A stretch of DNA of 64,000 bases from Rhododendron vialii (Eukaryota; Streptophyta; Magnoliopsida; Ericales; Ericaceae): contig NC_080569.1 in assembly GCF_030253575.1 (NCBI RefSeq), forward strand, positions 13,451,501 to 13,515,500. Reading direction: 5' to 3'. How positions within the stretch are numbered: position 1 is the stretch's first letter; each line of letters starts with the position of its first letter. This document shows, one piece after another, positions 9,838-21,545 of the stretch. The position numbers and the translations under genes were made by a program. The notes beneath the pieces are model-generated. The model was not told the DNA's origin. It ran no database searches and saw only the letters and a list, made by a program, of their open reading frames with translations.

Positions 9838-12405
9838 ATGAATCAAGCCCTGCTCCTCTGCCTTCAAAAGCTGGGATATCCAATGGGCTTCAAACCTGAT
9901 TACCAATCACTTGCAGCCATCCTCAAATCATGTGCTGTAACTGCAGACACCACGTTAGGGAAATCACTCCATACCCATATCATTAAGCTGGGCCACGCTT
10001 CATGCCATCTTGTTTCCAAAGCACTTCTGAACATGTATGCCAAAAGCCATGCTCTTGATGACAGTAGAAAACTGTTTGATCAAATTCCCAGTCATGATTC
10101 AATCACTTGGAACATAATGCTATCTGGGTTTGCTTTGTATAGGAATCATGATGCTGAGGTTATGAGATTGTTTCATGAAATGCATATAGTGTTCGACCCG
10201 AAACCCAGTTCTGTCACTATTGCTATAGTTCTTCCTGTTTGTGCACGTTCAGGAGCACTGAATTTAGGCAAGTGTGTGCATTGTTATGTGATGAAATATG
10301 GGTTAGTGTCGAATACCTTGGTGGGTAATGCTCTGGTTTCCTTGTATGCCAAATCTGGGAATGTCTATGAGGATGCATATCATGTGTTTGAAGAAATTCC
10401 TGACAAGGATGTTGTTTCGTGGAATGCGATGATTGCTGGATTTGCCGAGAACAATTGCGTGGATGAAGCTTTTGATACATTTAGATGGATGCTGGAAGGA
10501 CCAACAACACCTAATTATGCAACTATTGCAAAGTTTCTGCCTATTTGTGGCTTGTTAGAAGAGAGTGTTGGCTATCACTTTGGGAGAGAGATCCATTGTC
10601 ATGTGCTGCGGCGGGCTGAGTTGGTAGCCGATCTTTCCGTTGTCAATGCTCTTGTGAGGTTCTATACTAGGATTGGAAGAATGGGAGAAGCAGAGTCTGT
10701 GTTCCAGAGAATGAGAGTAAGGGATTTGGTTTCCTGGAATACTATAATTTCAGGATACACTTCAAACAGTGAGTGGTTGAAAGCGCTGGAGTTGTTTCAT
10801 GAATTAATCTCTGTGGGGAGGGTTGAACTAGACTCTGTCACTCTTCTCGGCATTCTTCCTGCTTGTGCCAATTTATGTCACTTTCTGCTTGGTAAACAGA
10901 TTCATGGATATGTTATCCGGCATCCTCAACTAAACGAGGATACATCAGTGGGAAATGCTCTTCTAAGTTTCTATGCAAAGTGTGGTGACATAGAAGCTGC
11001 ATTCCGAGCCTTTTCATCAATTTATAGTAGAGACCTGATTTCGTGGAACTCTATGCTTCATGCCTTTGCAGACAGAAATCTTCAAAGTTCATTTTTTGAA
11101 CTGTTACATCGGATGCTTGAGGAAAGTATAAAACCTGACTCTTTGACTATATTAGCTATAATTCAGTTTTGTGCTACTCTTTCCAGAGTTGACAAGGTTA
11201 AAGAGGCTCATGGCGTTTCGATAAAGTCTGGATTTTTGCTTGGCGATGGTACACCTACTCTTGGGAATGCAGTAATTGATGCATATGCCAAGTGCGACGA
11301 CATGGAGTATGCATCGAAGATCTTTGAGACGTCATCAGGCAAGAGGAATGTGGTCACATCCAATTCAATCATCTCAGGATATGTGAGAAGTGGTTCAACT
11401 AATGATGCCCATAGGATTTTTCACTATATGCCCGAGAGAGATCTCACCACTTGGAATCTAATGATTCGAGCTTACGCTAAAAATGATTGCCCCTCTCAAG
11501 CTCTAAGTCTGTTCCATGAGCTAAAAGACTACGGAATGAAGCCTGATGCCTTAACTCTAATGAGTCTCCTTCCCGTTTGTGCTCAAATGGCCTCAGTCCA
11601 GTTTCTGAGGCAGTGCCATGGATATGCGGTTAGAGCTTGTTTCAAGGATGTTCACTTAAATGCAGCCCTTATAGATGTGTACTCAAAATGTGGTAATATC
11701 GATTCTGCCTACAAGCTTTTCCAATCAACTCATCGGAAGGATGTTGTTATATTCACGGCTATGGTTGGAGGCTATGCTATGCATGGCAAGGGAGAAGAAG
11801 CACTTGGTGTTTTCTCTCACATGCTTGAATTGGGTGAAAAGCCGGATCATGTTACAATAACTGCTGTTTTATCTGCTTGTAGCCATACTGGCCTTATTAA
11901 TGAAGGATTAAAGATTTTTGATTCAATAGAAAAAATGCAGGGCATAAAACCAACCAAAGAACAGTACGCTTGCATGGTGGATCTCCTTGCTCGAGCAGGT
12001 CGAATAAAGGATGCGTATTCTCTTGCAACCGAAATGCCCTTTGAAGCTAATGCTAGTGTGTGGGGGTCGCTACTAGGTGCTTGTAGGGCCCACCATCAGG
12101 TGCAAATGGGCCGTGATGCCGCCAATAAGCTTTTCGAAATTGAGACCGGTGACATTGGGAACTATGTTGTGCTTTCAAATCTTTATGCTGCGGATAATCA
12201 ATGGGATGGGGTTCTTGGGATAAGAAGGCTTATGAGGACAAGAGATCTCAAAAAGCCTGTTGGATGCAGCTGGATTGAAGTGGAGAAGAGTAAAAATGTC
12301 TTTACGGCTGGAGATTGTTCTCACCCGGAAAGAAGTATTATTTACAGCACATTGAGTATCTTGGATCAACAAATCAAAGAACCATTTCCATTATTGCTGG
12401 CATAG
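9838..12405 (+). CDS. PLS-class PPR protein with E-type C-terminus (SLG1/At5g08490-like)
   Basis: An intronless frame of 855 codons from ATG 9838. PPR repeats run almost end to end, with diagnostic strings such as NALVSLYAKSGN, DVVSWNAMIAGFAEN, DLVSWNTIISGYT and KPDHVTITAVLSACSHTGL. The C-terminus (from about residue 700) has the YACMVDLLARAGR, VWGSLLGACRAH, YVVLSNLYAA and KPVGCSWIEV blocks of E/E+ extensions, and no DYW deaminase domain. Such proteins select sites for C-to-U RNA editing in mitochondria or plastids; the overall pattern resembles Arabidopsis SLG1, needed for mitochondrial nad3 editing. A TTG codon at 9823 extends the frame by 5 codons, and an in-frame TAA stands at 9790. Family members usually carry a longer N-terminus with a transit peptide; none is visible, so an upstream exon, a truncation or a pseudogene state is possible. 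Confidence 0.85.
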   Translation: MNQALLLCLQKLGYPMGFKPDYQSLAAILKSCAVTADTTLGKSLHTHIIKLGHASCHLVSKALLNMYAKSHALDDSRKLFDQIPSHDSITWNIMLSGFALYRNHDAEVMRLFHEMHIVFDPKPSSVTIAIVLPVCARSGALNLGKCVHCYVMKYGLVSNTLVGNALVSLYAKSGNVYEDAYHVFEEIPDKDVVSWNAMIAGFAENNCVDEAFDTFRWMLEGPTTPNYATIAKFLPICGLLEESVGYHFGREIHCHVLRRAELVADLSVVNALVRFYTRIGRMGEAESVFQRMRVRDLVSWNTIISGYTSNSEWLKALELFHELISVGRVELDSVTLLGILPACANLCHFLLGKQIHGYVIRHPQLNEDTSVGNALLSFYAKCGDIEAAFRAFSSIYSRDLISWNSMLHAFADRNLQSSFFELLHRMLEESIKPDSLTILAIIQFCATLSRVDKVKEAHGVSIKSGFLLGDGTPTLGNAVIDAYAKCDDMEYASKIFETSSGKRNVVTSNSIISGYVRSGSTNDAHRIFHYMPERDLTTWNLMIRAYAKNDCPSQALSLFHELKDYGMKPDALTLMSLLPVCAQMASVQFLRQCHGYAVRACFKDVHLNAALIDVYSKCGNIDSAYKLFQSTHRKDVVIFTAMVGGYAMHGKGEEALGVFSHMLELGEKPDHVTITAVLSACSHTGLINEGLKIFDSIEKMQGIKPTKEQYACMVDLLARAGRIKDAYSLATEMPFEANASVWGSLLGACRAHHQVQMGRDAANKLFEIETGDIGNYVVLSNLYAADNQWDGVLGIRRLMRTRDLKKPVGCSWIEVEKSKNVFTAGDCSHPERSIIYSTLSILDQQIKEPFPLLLA

Positions 12406-13155
12406 AGATGAACAATCTAGTTGCATAAATCATCGTCTACTCTCTTTGTGACTCTTTCTTCTACAGTCACTCGTTCGAATCTTTATGGGGATTCATAAAG
12501 GGGGAGATAATTTTGCCAGATGTTCATATCTTCAAATGATATGGTTTTATGCTCCCAATCACGAAGCCTATTGCATGGTATACCCTAAAAGCGGAAAGTT
12601 AGTGGAACTGAAATGCATTCCTCATCCACTCATCTCATTTTTCTCCTCTTGTAGGTCAATTCCTATTCAATGAAAAGCTATTAGTCAAGTGACCGTGCCA
12701 TGCAAGACGAACTATTTTGGAGGCTATGACCAAACTACCTTACTATGGTACTCAAAATTTTGGCACTCACTAGATGATAACTCACCTGCACTTTTGAGGG
12801 GGAAAGGGATTGCGTCAAGCATGTTCAAGGTGTAGTGCTTATTTCTCTGCTCTAAATTTCTCATTGGCATTCAGTAACCATCTCTTTCTTTTAGAATAAC
12901 CCAAGGGCTTCTTGGACCTCATTGTTGGAGCAAGGCATGGTGACTTTTCGATTATGGTCAGGACCATCCGATGCTGTTGATTGCATCTATATCTCTTGGT
13001 GTGCTTTTATGACTGATCTTTTGTGATGTTGCCTATGCTTGTTTATGGTTTCGGTCCATGTAGGGGTGGGAAAGAGACTACTTTTCTCAATTTGCAATGG
13101 AAGGTTTCATGTCTTGTTGCAAGAGGAAGAGGAGAGATAAGGTACATGGTATATT
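12406..13155. other. 3' flank of the PPR gene
   Basis: Probable 3' untranslated and intergenic DNA. No domain-bearing frame and no repeat ends were found. Confidence 0.4.
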
Positions 13156-13420
13156 TACAATCATGTTATGCGCACAGATCTTTATACACAGAACTTGCAC
13201 AGATTTTTGTGGGGCCCACTTCGGGTCCCACAAAGATGATCCGAACCGCTTCTTTTTTGTTGACTGAATTTTTAGGGTTCCTGTAAAAAAAAAAAAAAGC
13301 TCAATCGGATATCGGTAAGTGAATTTTAAGAATCTGTGGAGCGAACCACACAGTTTCGCCCAACGAATTCTGAATAAGCACCTACCGATATCCAATTGAT
13401 TTGTGTATAAAGGTTTGTGC
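13156..13420. mobile_element. Partial foldback element of the GATATCGG family
   Basis: The left side carries gtggggcccactt, gggtcccacaaagatgatcc and aatcggatatcggtaag; the right side has ccgatatccaattga in inverted orientation (13386-13400). The outer right arm matching the gtgggaccc block is missing, so this looks like a truncated copy of the family also seen at 49306, 49567, 52598, 53642 and 55400. Confidence 0.55.
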
Positions 13421-13573
13421 GAACAGACTTTGCGGTATATTTATGTTGGGTGTTGTTCCTTCTATTTAAAAAATGCAATTACAAAATTCACTTTTTTTTT
13501 TCTCTTTTCTCAAATAATTTTCTCGCTTCTGCATCTGTTCTGTCTTTGTGAACATATTTGTTTTATGGAAGCT

Positions 13574-13869
13574 GATTTTCGCGCTCCAAAAAAAGCTTTA
13601 GACGCTACACCTTTTGTCTTCATCAGGCAAACTTCCTGAATTACCCTCTCAATCTAAAACTTTTCCGTGGAAAAGTTCTTTCTTTTCCCTGAAGAGTTCT
13701 TTATAGGTTTTCGTGCTCCACAAAACACCTCAGGCGCTCCATCTTTTTACATACTTTATGGAACTTTTATGGGGAAAAGTTTTAGATTGATATTGTAATT
13801 CAGGGAGTTTGTCTGATGAAGACAAAAGGTGGAGCTCCTTAGGCTTTTTTTGGAGCTCAAAAATCATTC
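13574..13869. mobile_element. Foldback (long inverted-repeat) element, ~300 bp
   Basis: Arms of about 100 bp: the left has gctccaaaaaaagct, caccttttgtcttcatcag and caaacttcctgaattac; the right has their reverse complements gtaattcagggagtttg, ctgatgaagacaaaaggt and ctttttttggagc. A non-autonomous DNA element is likely; no target duplication was identified, so the superfamily is open. Confidence 0.7.
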
Positions 13870-14285
13870 CCCTTTTTTATTATTTTTTGTAGTTTATTTT
13901 GATGGAGTAACTTGCTTGATTATCTGTTCAGTTCTAATTAATGAGAGTAACTAATGTAGGAATGACAGGAAAGACAAGAAAAGCAAGTTTGTGAGGCATT
14001 AGTCAAAATATAGAGGAATTTTAGCAATTTACCATTTATGGCTACTTGTTCGGTTGTAGTTGTTTTATCCTTGATTATGTTTTTTATTTTGTGTTTCCTT
14101 GTTATAAAGGTTCAGAAAGTCATGTTTGCCGAAGAATTTTTTTTTTTTAAGAATTTTTTTTGGTCCTCTTGCCTCCTCCATTTTGGTTAGATTCTAGCAC
14201 GAAGTGTCTTATTTTAAAGTTGGTTAGGAGACATCTCTTGGCCTGTATTCCAGCCAAATACTTGTTTTTTTTTTTTTTATCAGCA

Positions 14286-15955
14286 GCCAAAAATACATTT
14301 CAACATAAGTAGATAAATCATTTCGATAATAGATCCTCGCATAGGACAAATAATACCCAAAATGGTTTCCCACCTGTTTAATTACAAACGAAGTCCCCAA
14401 GTTTAAAAAAATACATCCTTGGCACCGTGGCCCAAATTAAGTTAAATACATGTGCAAAGTATTTAGAATATTACAATCTTATGTCAAAAGATCAAACAAA
14501 GTAATTTAGTTACAATACCATCTTTATCCAAAAGTAGACTAATACAAAAATGGATGAGTAGCTAAGTCATGTTAGCTTCCAAAAGTCTTCGTTTCCAAAT
14601 ACACCATGTCATGCAACCTATTGCCCTACGTTTGAACCTGAAAAGAAAGATTTTGCTGAGCTACACTAGCTCAGTAGGAAATTCTCTACAAAATCTACAT
14701 GCAATGAGATGATAAGCATAAACGAATCAAATTAAACGACAAATCCAAATAATGCACATCAACACTCTTTTGCAAATGTCATAACAATTCCCAATCACAA
14801 ACCCATACGTACACACACACGCACACACTTCTTCCAACAAAATTCCACCCCTTGCGAGATTGTGTTTCCACCCCTTGCGAACCGTGTGTTTCCACCCCTT
14901 GCGTCACACTAAATCCCCCATTCACTTCACAACAACAACAACCATACTATCGTCACAATTGATACCAATGCCATAAACTCATTCCACACACACCGACATT
15001 ATCTTAGACGACACATATAGCTCATGGACCATGGCACTCATTACCACAATACCACTATCAAAGAAAATGCAATCCTCAAGCCATAAAACATTCTATTCGA
15101 CCATATATAGTAAATAAACATCTAAATCACACATAGTCACCACAAAACATGTAGAGGAAGAGAGAAATTCCTACCTAGATGGGTTTTAAGCAAAACCTTA
15201 GGTCTACCAAGAGCAATAAGCTTGAATCCTTCAAAAACAAGCCTCACCCAAGCTTGGATACAAGATCTAGAGCAAATAAAGCCTAAAAATATGAATAACA
15301 AGCAAAGATCAACAAATAATCTAGAGGAGAGAGAGAAAAACGTGATAGAGCTTCAAGGAGTGAGAACAAGAACACAAAACTCACCCTTGGTTCACCAAAT
15401 GCAAGAATCTTGTGATTTTGAGGAAGAAAACCCTTGGATCTTGAAGATTTGATGTTGAAATCAAGAGTTTTGGGTGAGATTGGAGTTGGGTAGGTGAGAC
15501 GGGGTGTTTCCAGGCCTGGTTCGAGGGTTTTGGGTGTGAAAAATGGTAAAGGGGAGTATTTATAGTGAGCTGTCATGCGTGCTGAAAAATAAGAAATTTT
15601 GCACGATGTACTGGTACCGTGGAATGACAGTACTGGTACAAGTACCCAAAAATTTCAGCATTTCACAGTTTCTGGTCGCAATGTACCTGTACTGGAAAAA
15701 GCTGTACCTGCACATTAAAGACAGATTCGAAATTTTTTGCCAACGTTCATCAAATCAAACCCCAATTGCTACCAACACTTCCACACATCATTTCAACACC
15801 GAAACTCAAAATCCAACTATTCTCAGAATGTCTGATACACAACGGTAGACGTATATCCGTACACCCCCACAAACAAACGTACAACTTTATTAATAATACA
15901 ATTCTTTCACGCATTAAACGATTTTCAAAATTATAATAATTTACGGGTCTCCACA
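14286..15955 (-). mobile_element. LTR-like block, related to 17052-19339
   Basis: On the minus strand the right end reads TGTGGAGACCCGTAAATT. The left part shares aligned words with the block at 17052-19339: caacataa, tcctcgcat, and a tgagctacactagc[t/c]cagtag segment (14655 here, 17350 there). TGTGGAGACCCG starts and a GCTAGTGTAGCTCA interior fit gypsy (Tekay/Del-like) LTRs, but the left terminus is degenerate and no target duplication was found. No polyprotein is present, so this is a decayed solo LTR or LTR fragment. Confidence 0.45.
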
Positions 15956-16620
15956 CAGAATCATTTCCCTATATTTTCTACATTAGATGGAGCAACTTTG
16001 GATATTTCTTTGCTTCTTTAGTGTTTTAAGTGCCCTTTGCTCTACTGCAAATTTGGAGTCTCTATCTTCTTGAAAGTTTCAACACGTAGCTACACTATAT
16101 GAATGTGGAGATATATATAAAAATAGTAGAAGTAAGAACATAAGTATCTCAAATAACCAACTGTTAAAAATTAAATAATGAAAAAGGGTTAAAGCTTAAT
16201 TAGTGAAGGTACCTATCCGAATTTCTCTTTTTAGTCCATATTTCATATTCGTCCGAAGTACACTTTTTAATTGTAATCACAAGTGGTGGTCCAAACTCGA
16301 AAGTATCACAAGTGCCACCACTGTGCTACTACTATTAGAGTATACAAATAGGATTAATCAAACTTGAATGAGTTTCTGCTTAGCTTGTTCGACTTGTGAT
16401 GTGAACAAAACTTGAACTATAAGAAAAGATACATTTCCTGGCGTTTCAAACAAATTGACATTGAAAGGGAAACTTCCTGGCCGGTCCTGTCTGGATGAAG
16501 AATAGCCTACTAGGTCCTACCCAAAGAGCCTATAGCTCAGTAAGTCCTCTAGCTCAGTAAGTCCTCTTCATTATTTTGTTGACAAAAATACCCTTTATAA
16601 AAAAAAAGCGATTGGAGAGA
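15956..16620. other. Intergenic DNA, nothing recognised
   Basis: No gene. A small direct duplication, ctagctcagtaagtcctct-like at about 16530-16565, is the only structure noted. Confidence 0.4.
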
Positions 16621-17051
16621 TGATCCAACCACCACCGCCACCATCACCACACCGCCACTCCACCCCACCACCACCACCACCACCACGTCGCTGCCACCAC
16701 CGCCACACAGCCACCATGCCTACACCGCCACCGTGTCGCCGCCACCGCCACCACAATTAATAGTGTTAATTTTTGTCTAAATTAGCAGTCGACCCATACA
16801 ACCTCTTACTCCACCACCACCACAACGCCGCCATCATCGCCACCACAATCACTACTACCACGCTGCTACCGCCACCACCACCGCCACCACCACCACCACC
16901 ACCACAATTAACAGTGTTAATTCCTATCTAATTAACGGTGCTAAGTTTATATAAATTTACACCACAATTAACAATATTAATTAATAGTTGGCCTATATAA
17001 CCTCCTATACCACCACTCCACCACTGCCGCCGCCGCCGCCGCCGCCACCAC
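16621..17051. repeat. CCACCG triplet arrays with TAACAGTGTTA words
   Basis: Three blocks of imperfect CCACCG/CCGCCA repeats (about 16621-16760, 16810-16905, 16978-17051) alternate with AT-rich spacers containing TTAATAGTGTTAA and TTAACAGTGTTAA words. The same two components resume at 19340-19555 after the LTR-like insert, suggesting one composite repeat split in two. Confidence 0.75.
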
Positions 17052-19339
17052 CGTCACGCTCTCGATTTTCAACATAAATAATTATAACATTTAATAATTA
17101 AAATCCTCGCATTTATACAAATATTACCCCAAAAGACAATTTTTTCTTATAATCACAAGTTAAGTTCAAAGATTTCATCTCCGGCTCGAAGGCCCCAAAT
17201 TGTCATGGTATTAGTACTGAAAGAGAGGATTAAGAGTTTACTAAGATGCCAAGTAGTTCCCCCTTGTTAGCTTTCAAAAAGATGAAGTCAAACATGCACT
17301 CCAAGCACTCCATGTCAATGACCTGCAATGTACCTGAAAATGATAGGTTGAGCTACACTAGCCCAGTAGAGAAATCTATGCACAAATTATAGGAAAATAT
17401 GCCTAGTTATGCATCTAGAGTGAATGAGAATAGACAGATATGCCCAAGGTTCATATGGTTATCGACAAGCAACTCACCATGGCCAAAGGATTCTAGACAA
17501 TCCTATATGTGATACCTATCATCTCACACACCATACCAGTACCACTAACATTCCCACATCAATCACAAATAACCAATATTTGGTTTATCAACCGATTCAT
17601 CGCATCACATATGATTCCACAATCATTCCCATCCTCATAATCATTCTCCCTTTCCTTATTGTTGGTCATCAACATCCTTTTCTTATGAATCAATCTCTTT
17701 TGTTTTCAAATAAGCGTAATGTAGAGAAATACATGACCTATAATGGTCAAGCTCCGCTGATTCGAGCTTGAATAGCCGGAGTTCGTTGATTCTGTGCACG
17801 AATACCGGAAACCTTTGATTCGCTCAAAAATACCGGAGGATTTTTATATCAAAAATCCTTTAACCAAAACCAAAATCCTCTCATTAACTTAATAAACCAA
17901 TAACGTGTTGTTAAGAGTCTGAACCGAAGCTCCTGCCAGGCATTTACTCGATAACGAGCCTTGAAGACAAATGATATGAGCATTTAGCTCCTGCCAGACA
18001 TTTACTCATTTAAGAGCCCTAAAAGCTTACAATATGAGCATTTAGCTCCTGCCAGGCATTTCCTCATTCAAAAGCCCTGAAAGTTCTCTTTGTGTCCATT
18101 TATCATCCACATTCATTCCGCGTTCCCCTTTCACAAACATCGAATCATTCAATCGAATCCAAAAGCCATTTAATCAATCACATGACATTACAAGACCAAC
18201 AATCTACCATATCACATATAAGCAAATACACACGTCCTCACCATACCTCTAAGTATCTCCCCGCACTGACACAACATGCTACTCACAAGCGGTTTTTAAA
18301 GTATTCGACCTACTAGTTCCTATACTTGAATCCCGTAGCAAGTGTACCAAAGAAAAATCGAGAGGTTCAATGAGTCGTGAAAAGACAAGTTACTACTTTA
18401 CCCTTGAAGTCATTATATCGCTCTCATCTACCATTTATACCACCACAACGTTCATACAACCTTTGATACTCATATACACTCTACGATACGTTTTCTGTTT
18501 ACGACGACACTAAGTTTGAGCTTCAGAAGTGTCTAGGGAATGGAAACATCAATGAATCAATATAGATCGAACAAGCGAGTTTAGAGAAGGTCTAAAGATG
18601 TTTAAGAGGTGCTAGAAGTGATCAGAGGTCAAAACAATCGAAGTTTGGAACAAATGCAGCAAAACTGTCCATAAGCTCTTGGTATCGATACAGCTAAAAT
18701 GGCCGTATTGATACAGCAACCAAATCAGAAATTCTGAAGCTTCTGTTTTCTAATGGTATCGATACGGCAGAAAGCCCGTATCGATACAGCAAGGTTTCGA
18801 GCAGATTTTCAAGGATTCAACTACAACAACAACCAACAATCTAAAGCACGATCAAGGTGCAAAATCAACACATAAACATATAACAAGTGCAAGAAATCCC
18901 TACCTCGAAGTCGGAGAGAAAACATGCAAAGAGATCAGGCCACGCGAACCCTTGAACTCAAACTTTGAAATACACCCAAAATACTCCTCTCCGAGCCAAA
19001 CTGGACAAGCTATGAACTCGATGGCAAGTGAGGAGGATGGAGAGAGGGTTGAGTTCTTTGGGTTTTGAGCTTTGGTGGAGGAATGAGTGAGAGAGAGTGA
19101 GAAGCCGAGAGAGAGTCGGACGGAAGGGAGAGAGAGAAAGGGGGATTTTCTATCCTCTACACACACACACACACACACACCCTATATATACTAACATATA
19201 CACTAATCACACTTGCACTCCCTCAACTTCCAATCTCTTCATTCGAACCCCAAATCATATAAACACATATTTCACATTTTCCTCAATTTCTAATATTAAT
19301 AAACCTTTAAATAATTTCCAAAAAATATGAGTCTCTACA
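17052..19339 (-). mobile_element. Probable solo LTR (gypsy Tekay/Del-like)
   Basis: The minus strand starts TGTAGAGACTCATA (at 19339) and ends GAGAGCGTGACG (at 17052), close to the canonical TGTAGAGACCC...CGTGACA ends of Tekay/Del-type LTRs, with the last A changed to G. ACCAC flanks both sides (17047-17051; 19340-19344), matching a 5-bp target duplication, although the CCACCG context weakens that. The 2.3 kb body has no polyprotein. It includes paired 'tatcgatac' words near 18685 and 18770 and a three-fold 'gctcctgccag' repeat near 17930-18060. Confidence 0.55.
19159..19181. repeat. (AC)n microsatellite
   Basis: About 11 AC units, inside the LTR-like block. Confidence 0.9.
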
Positions 19340-19555
19340 ACCACCGCCGCCACCACCACCACCACCACCACCACCGCCGCCGCCATGATTAACAGTGTTA
19401 AATTATGTCCAAATTTATAATTAACAGTGTTAAATTCTGTCCAAATTTACAATTAACAGTGTTAATTACCACCACGATTAATAGTGTTAAATTCTGTCTA
19501 AATTTATAATTAACAGTGTTAAATTCTGTCCAAATTTACAATTAAAACTGTTAGT
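19340..19555. repeat. CCACCG array followed by TAACAGTGTTA tandem repeats
   Basis: CCACCG triplets (19340-19385) are followed by about five units of roughly 30-50 bp containing attaacagtgttaaatt and tgtccaaattta. TAACAGTGTTA is palindromic except for its central base. It continues the repeat seen at 16621-17051. Confidence 0.78.
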
Positions 19556-19997
19556 TGAAAAGGTAAAGACGTAGAAAGCAATCACCGTCGAGTGACCGGC
19601 GGTCACGCCCAGGTGGAAGGACGGCGTCGCGCCGCCTCCGGGCGGAATGATCCTGGTCGAAGAGAAGTCGGCGATGGAGGGATGGGTTGGGAGATTTGAA
19701 ACCCTAAAATGATGAGATGGGGCATTCATTTGTGAACCGCGGCAAGAACGACGATTGTCGTTCCAGACGGAAGCATCAACGTCCATGGAGGCGGCGGATG
19801 GAGGTGGCGGTGGAGGCATCGACGTCCATGGAGGCCGTGGGGTTGGAACAACCGGAGGAGGAATAGCTGGCGGTGGAGCTAAGACCGGCAAAGGAGTGGC
19901 CGGTGGCGTGGCTGAGACCAGCGGAGGAGTAGCCGATGGTGGCGGGGCTAACTAGAGGAGAGAGAGAGAGAGGGGGGGGGGGGGGGGGGGGGGGGGG
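19556..19997. repeat. GC-rich Gly/Pro-coding low-complexity stretch ending in a G tract
   Basis: The region is GC-rich with ggtggcgg-type triplets that give Gly-rich frames on the plus strand and Pro-rich frames on the minus strand. It ends in GA repeats and an uninterrupted run of about 26 G at 19972-19997. No domain is recognised; the open frames look like products of composition. Confidence 0.55.
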
Positions 19998-20039
19998 TGC
20001 ATTCATTCGAAACCCTAAATGATAGGCTGTGTTCATTTG

Positions 20040-20790
20040 TTGCTATTCAAAGTGGGGTAAAGAAGTAAAATCATATCCACAGGACTTAATGAGCATTGCA
20101 CTTTTACCCCATAGGACTTGGTGGGTTATGGAATCCAATATTAGGACCGGCCCAGAATTAACTCAATGGTAATTTTGTGGAGGCCCAATAATTTTGTTAG
20201 CCCAATTTTGTTTGGCCCAAAAGATTAATTTGTTGGCTATTATTTAAGTAGAAGTTTGTAACTTTGTACGCAATTTCTGGAGCACATGTTTGGTGGTGGC
20301 ATATTAGCTTCTCGTGGAAGCAAAAAAAGTTCTGTCTCTTTGGAGTATACATCACCATTCACCAGAACTTGGAAATGAAAAAAAAACGGTGAGTGATGCT
20401 GTGTGTTTTGTCTCTTCGGAGTATACATCACATGCTTCTCTTGTTGATTTCATACTCCAGTTGCTCTCATTTTCAACTGTTATTGGAGGATTTTGTTCAT
20501 CAAATGGTTGAGGTATTTCCTCTCTTTGGTTGTAATTTAGTTGGATATACCTTAGGGTGTTTGTGAGATCTTTGAATCTCTTTGTAAACCCAATTGTAAA
20601 CTTTGTTGATAGTGGAATTGGACTTCGGTCGTGTGGATGTACCTCAAATTTGGTGGAACCACGTAAAAATCGCTTGTGTCTTGTTTGTTTGTTGTTTGCG
20701 CATTTGGTATTTTTTATTCGCTGCACATATTACATTTCCTCCATGGTTTATACTTGTGGAAATTCGGCCTATTTTTCCCAACACTTCCCT
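20040..20790 (+). mobile_element. Possible copia-type solo LTR
   Basis: The passage near 20617-20690 (gtggaattggacttcgg, cgtgtggatgtacc, gaaccacgtaaaa, cttgtgtcttgtttg) matches the style of the R/U5 part of plant copia LTRs, and the block ends near ttttcccaaca at about 20783. The left terminus and a target duplication were not found. It also contains a repeated ctc-ttyggagtatacatcac word (about 20337 and 20412). Confidence 0.4.
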
Positions 20791-21529
20791 CTCACACGTG
20801 GTTCTCTCTTTGTTTCACTTTAGAATCTGTAGCTTTAATCTGAACTAGAGGCCGGCAAGTTGGTACTTTAGAATCTCTAGCTTTAATCTGAATGAGATGG
20901 CATATCTATTTTCCCAGCAAAAACTTCAGAGTTACAGTTTAAGAATTTTGAGTTTACTTCTCTGTTTCAGTTAATAATATATGGTGAAATTATACGGAGA
21001 CTCTCTCATTTATACATTTTGGACACGAACACTCCCTAACCTTTAAAAACACCCAAACGCACCCCTTCATCTACTGAAAATGAAAAATTCGTCAAGGCCG
21101 TTAACGGAATGAATGAAATGACGAATATACCTTTCTTTTACACGGAGCAAAGCTCATCTCCCTCATCTCATCTTCCTCCCAACTGCCGCCATTGTTGAAA
21201 GGGACGAAAACTCAACACGAAAACCGATCAAGAGCAACCACAAGCAGCACTAACAACCAACCAAGACCCACCATTAAATTCAACCATCCACCATTAAAAT
21301 AGACCAATACCCACAACCACAAACAATTTCTACCATTAAAACCTAGCCAAAATTGAAAAAACCGTACGGTGAGAAAGCCACCGTCACAACGGCACCATTC
21401 CTTTCCCCTTCATCGCCTCCCAAAAACCACAGCCACCATTACTACCAATTCCTCCTCAACTGTCGCCTGTGATGGCGCTTGATATCATCACTTTCAAAAT
21501 TTCAGTTGCAGATATGTACAACTTCATTT
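20791..21529. other. Intergenic DNA
   Basis: A gene is not apparent. A short duplicated passage, ctttagaatctgtagctttaatctgaa-like, occurs at about 20818 and 20867. A palindromic ccgttaacgg lies near 21099. Confidence 0.4.
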
Positions 21530-21545
21530 CAGATCGGGTTCAAAA

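Noticed and set aside
10223-10480. Minus-strand frame of 85 codons within the PPR gene
   Set aside because: Shadow of the PPR coding sequence on the opposite strand.
17424-17771. 115-codon plus-strand frame
   Set aside because: His/Thr/Ile-rich with no domain; falls inside the LTR-like block.
19487-19891. 134-codon Pro-rich minus-strand frame and its Gly-rich plus-strand counterpart
   Set aside because: Both follow from GGTGGCGG-type low complexity; no domain, start context or splice structure supports them.
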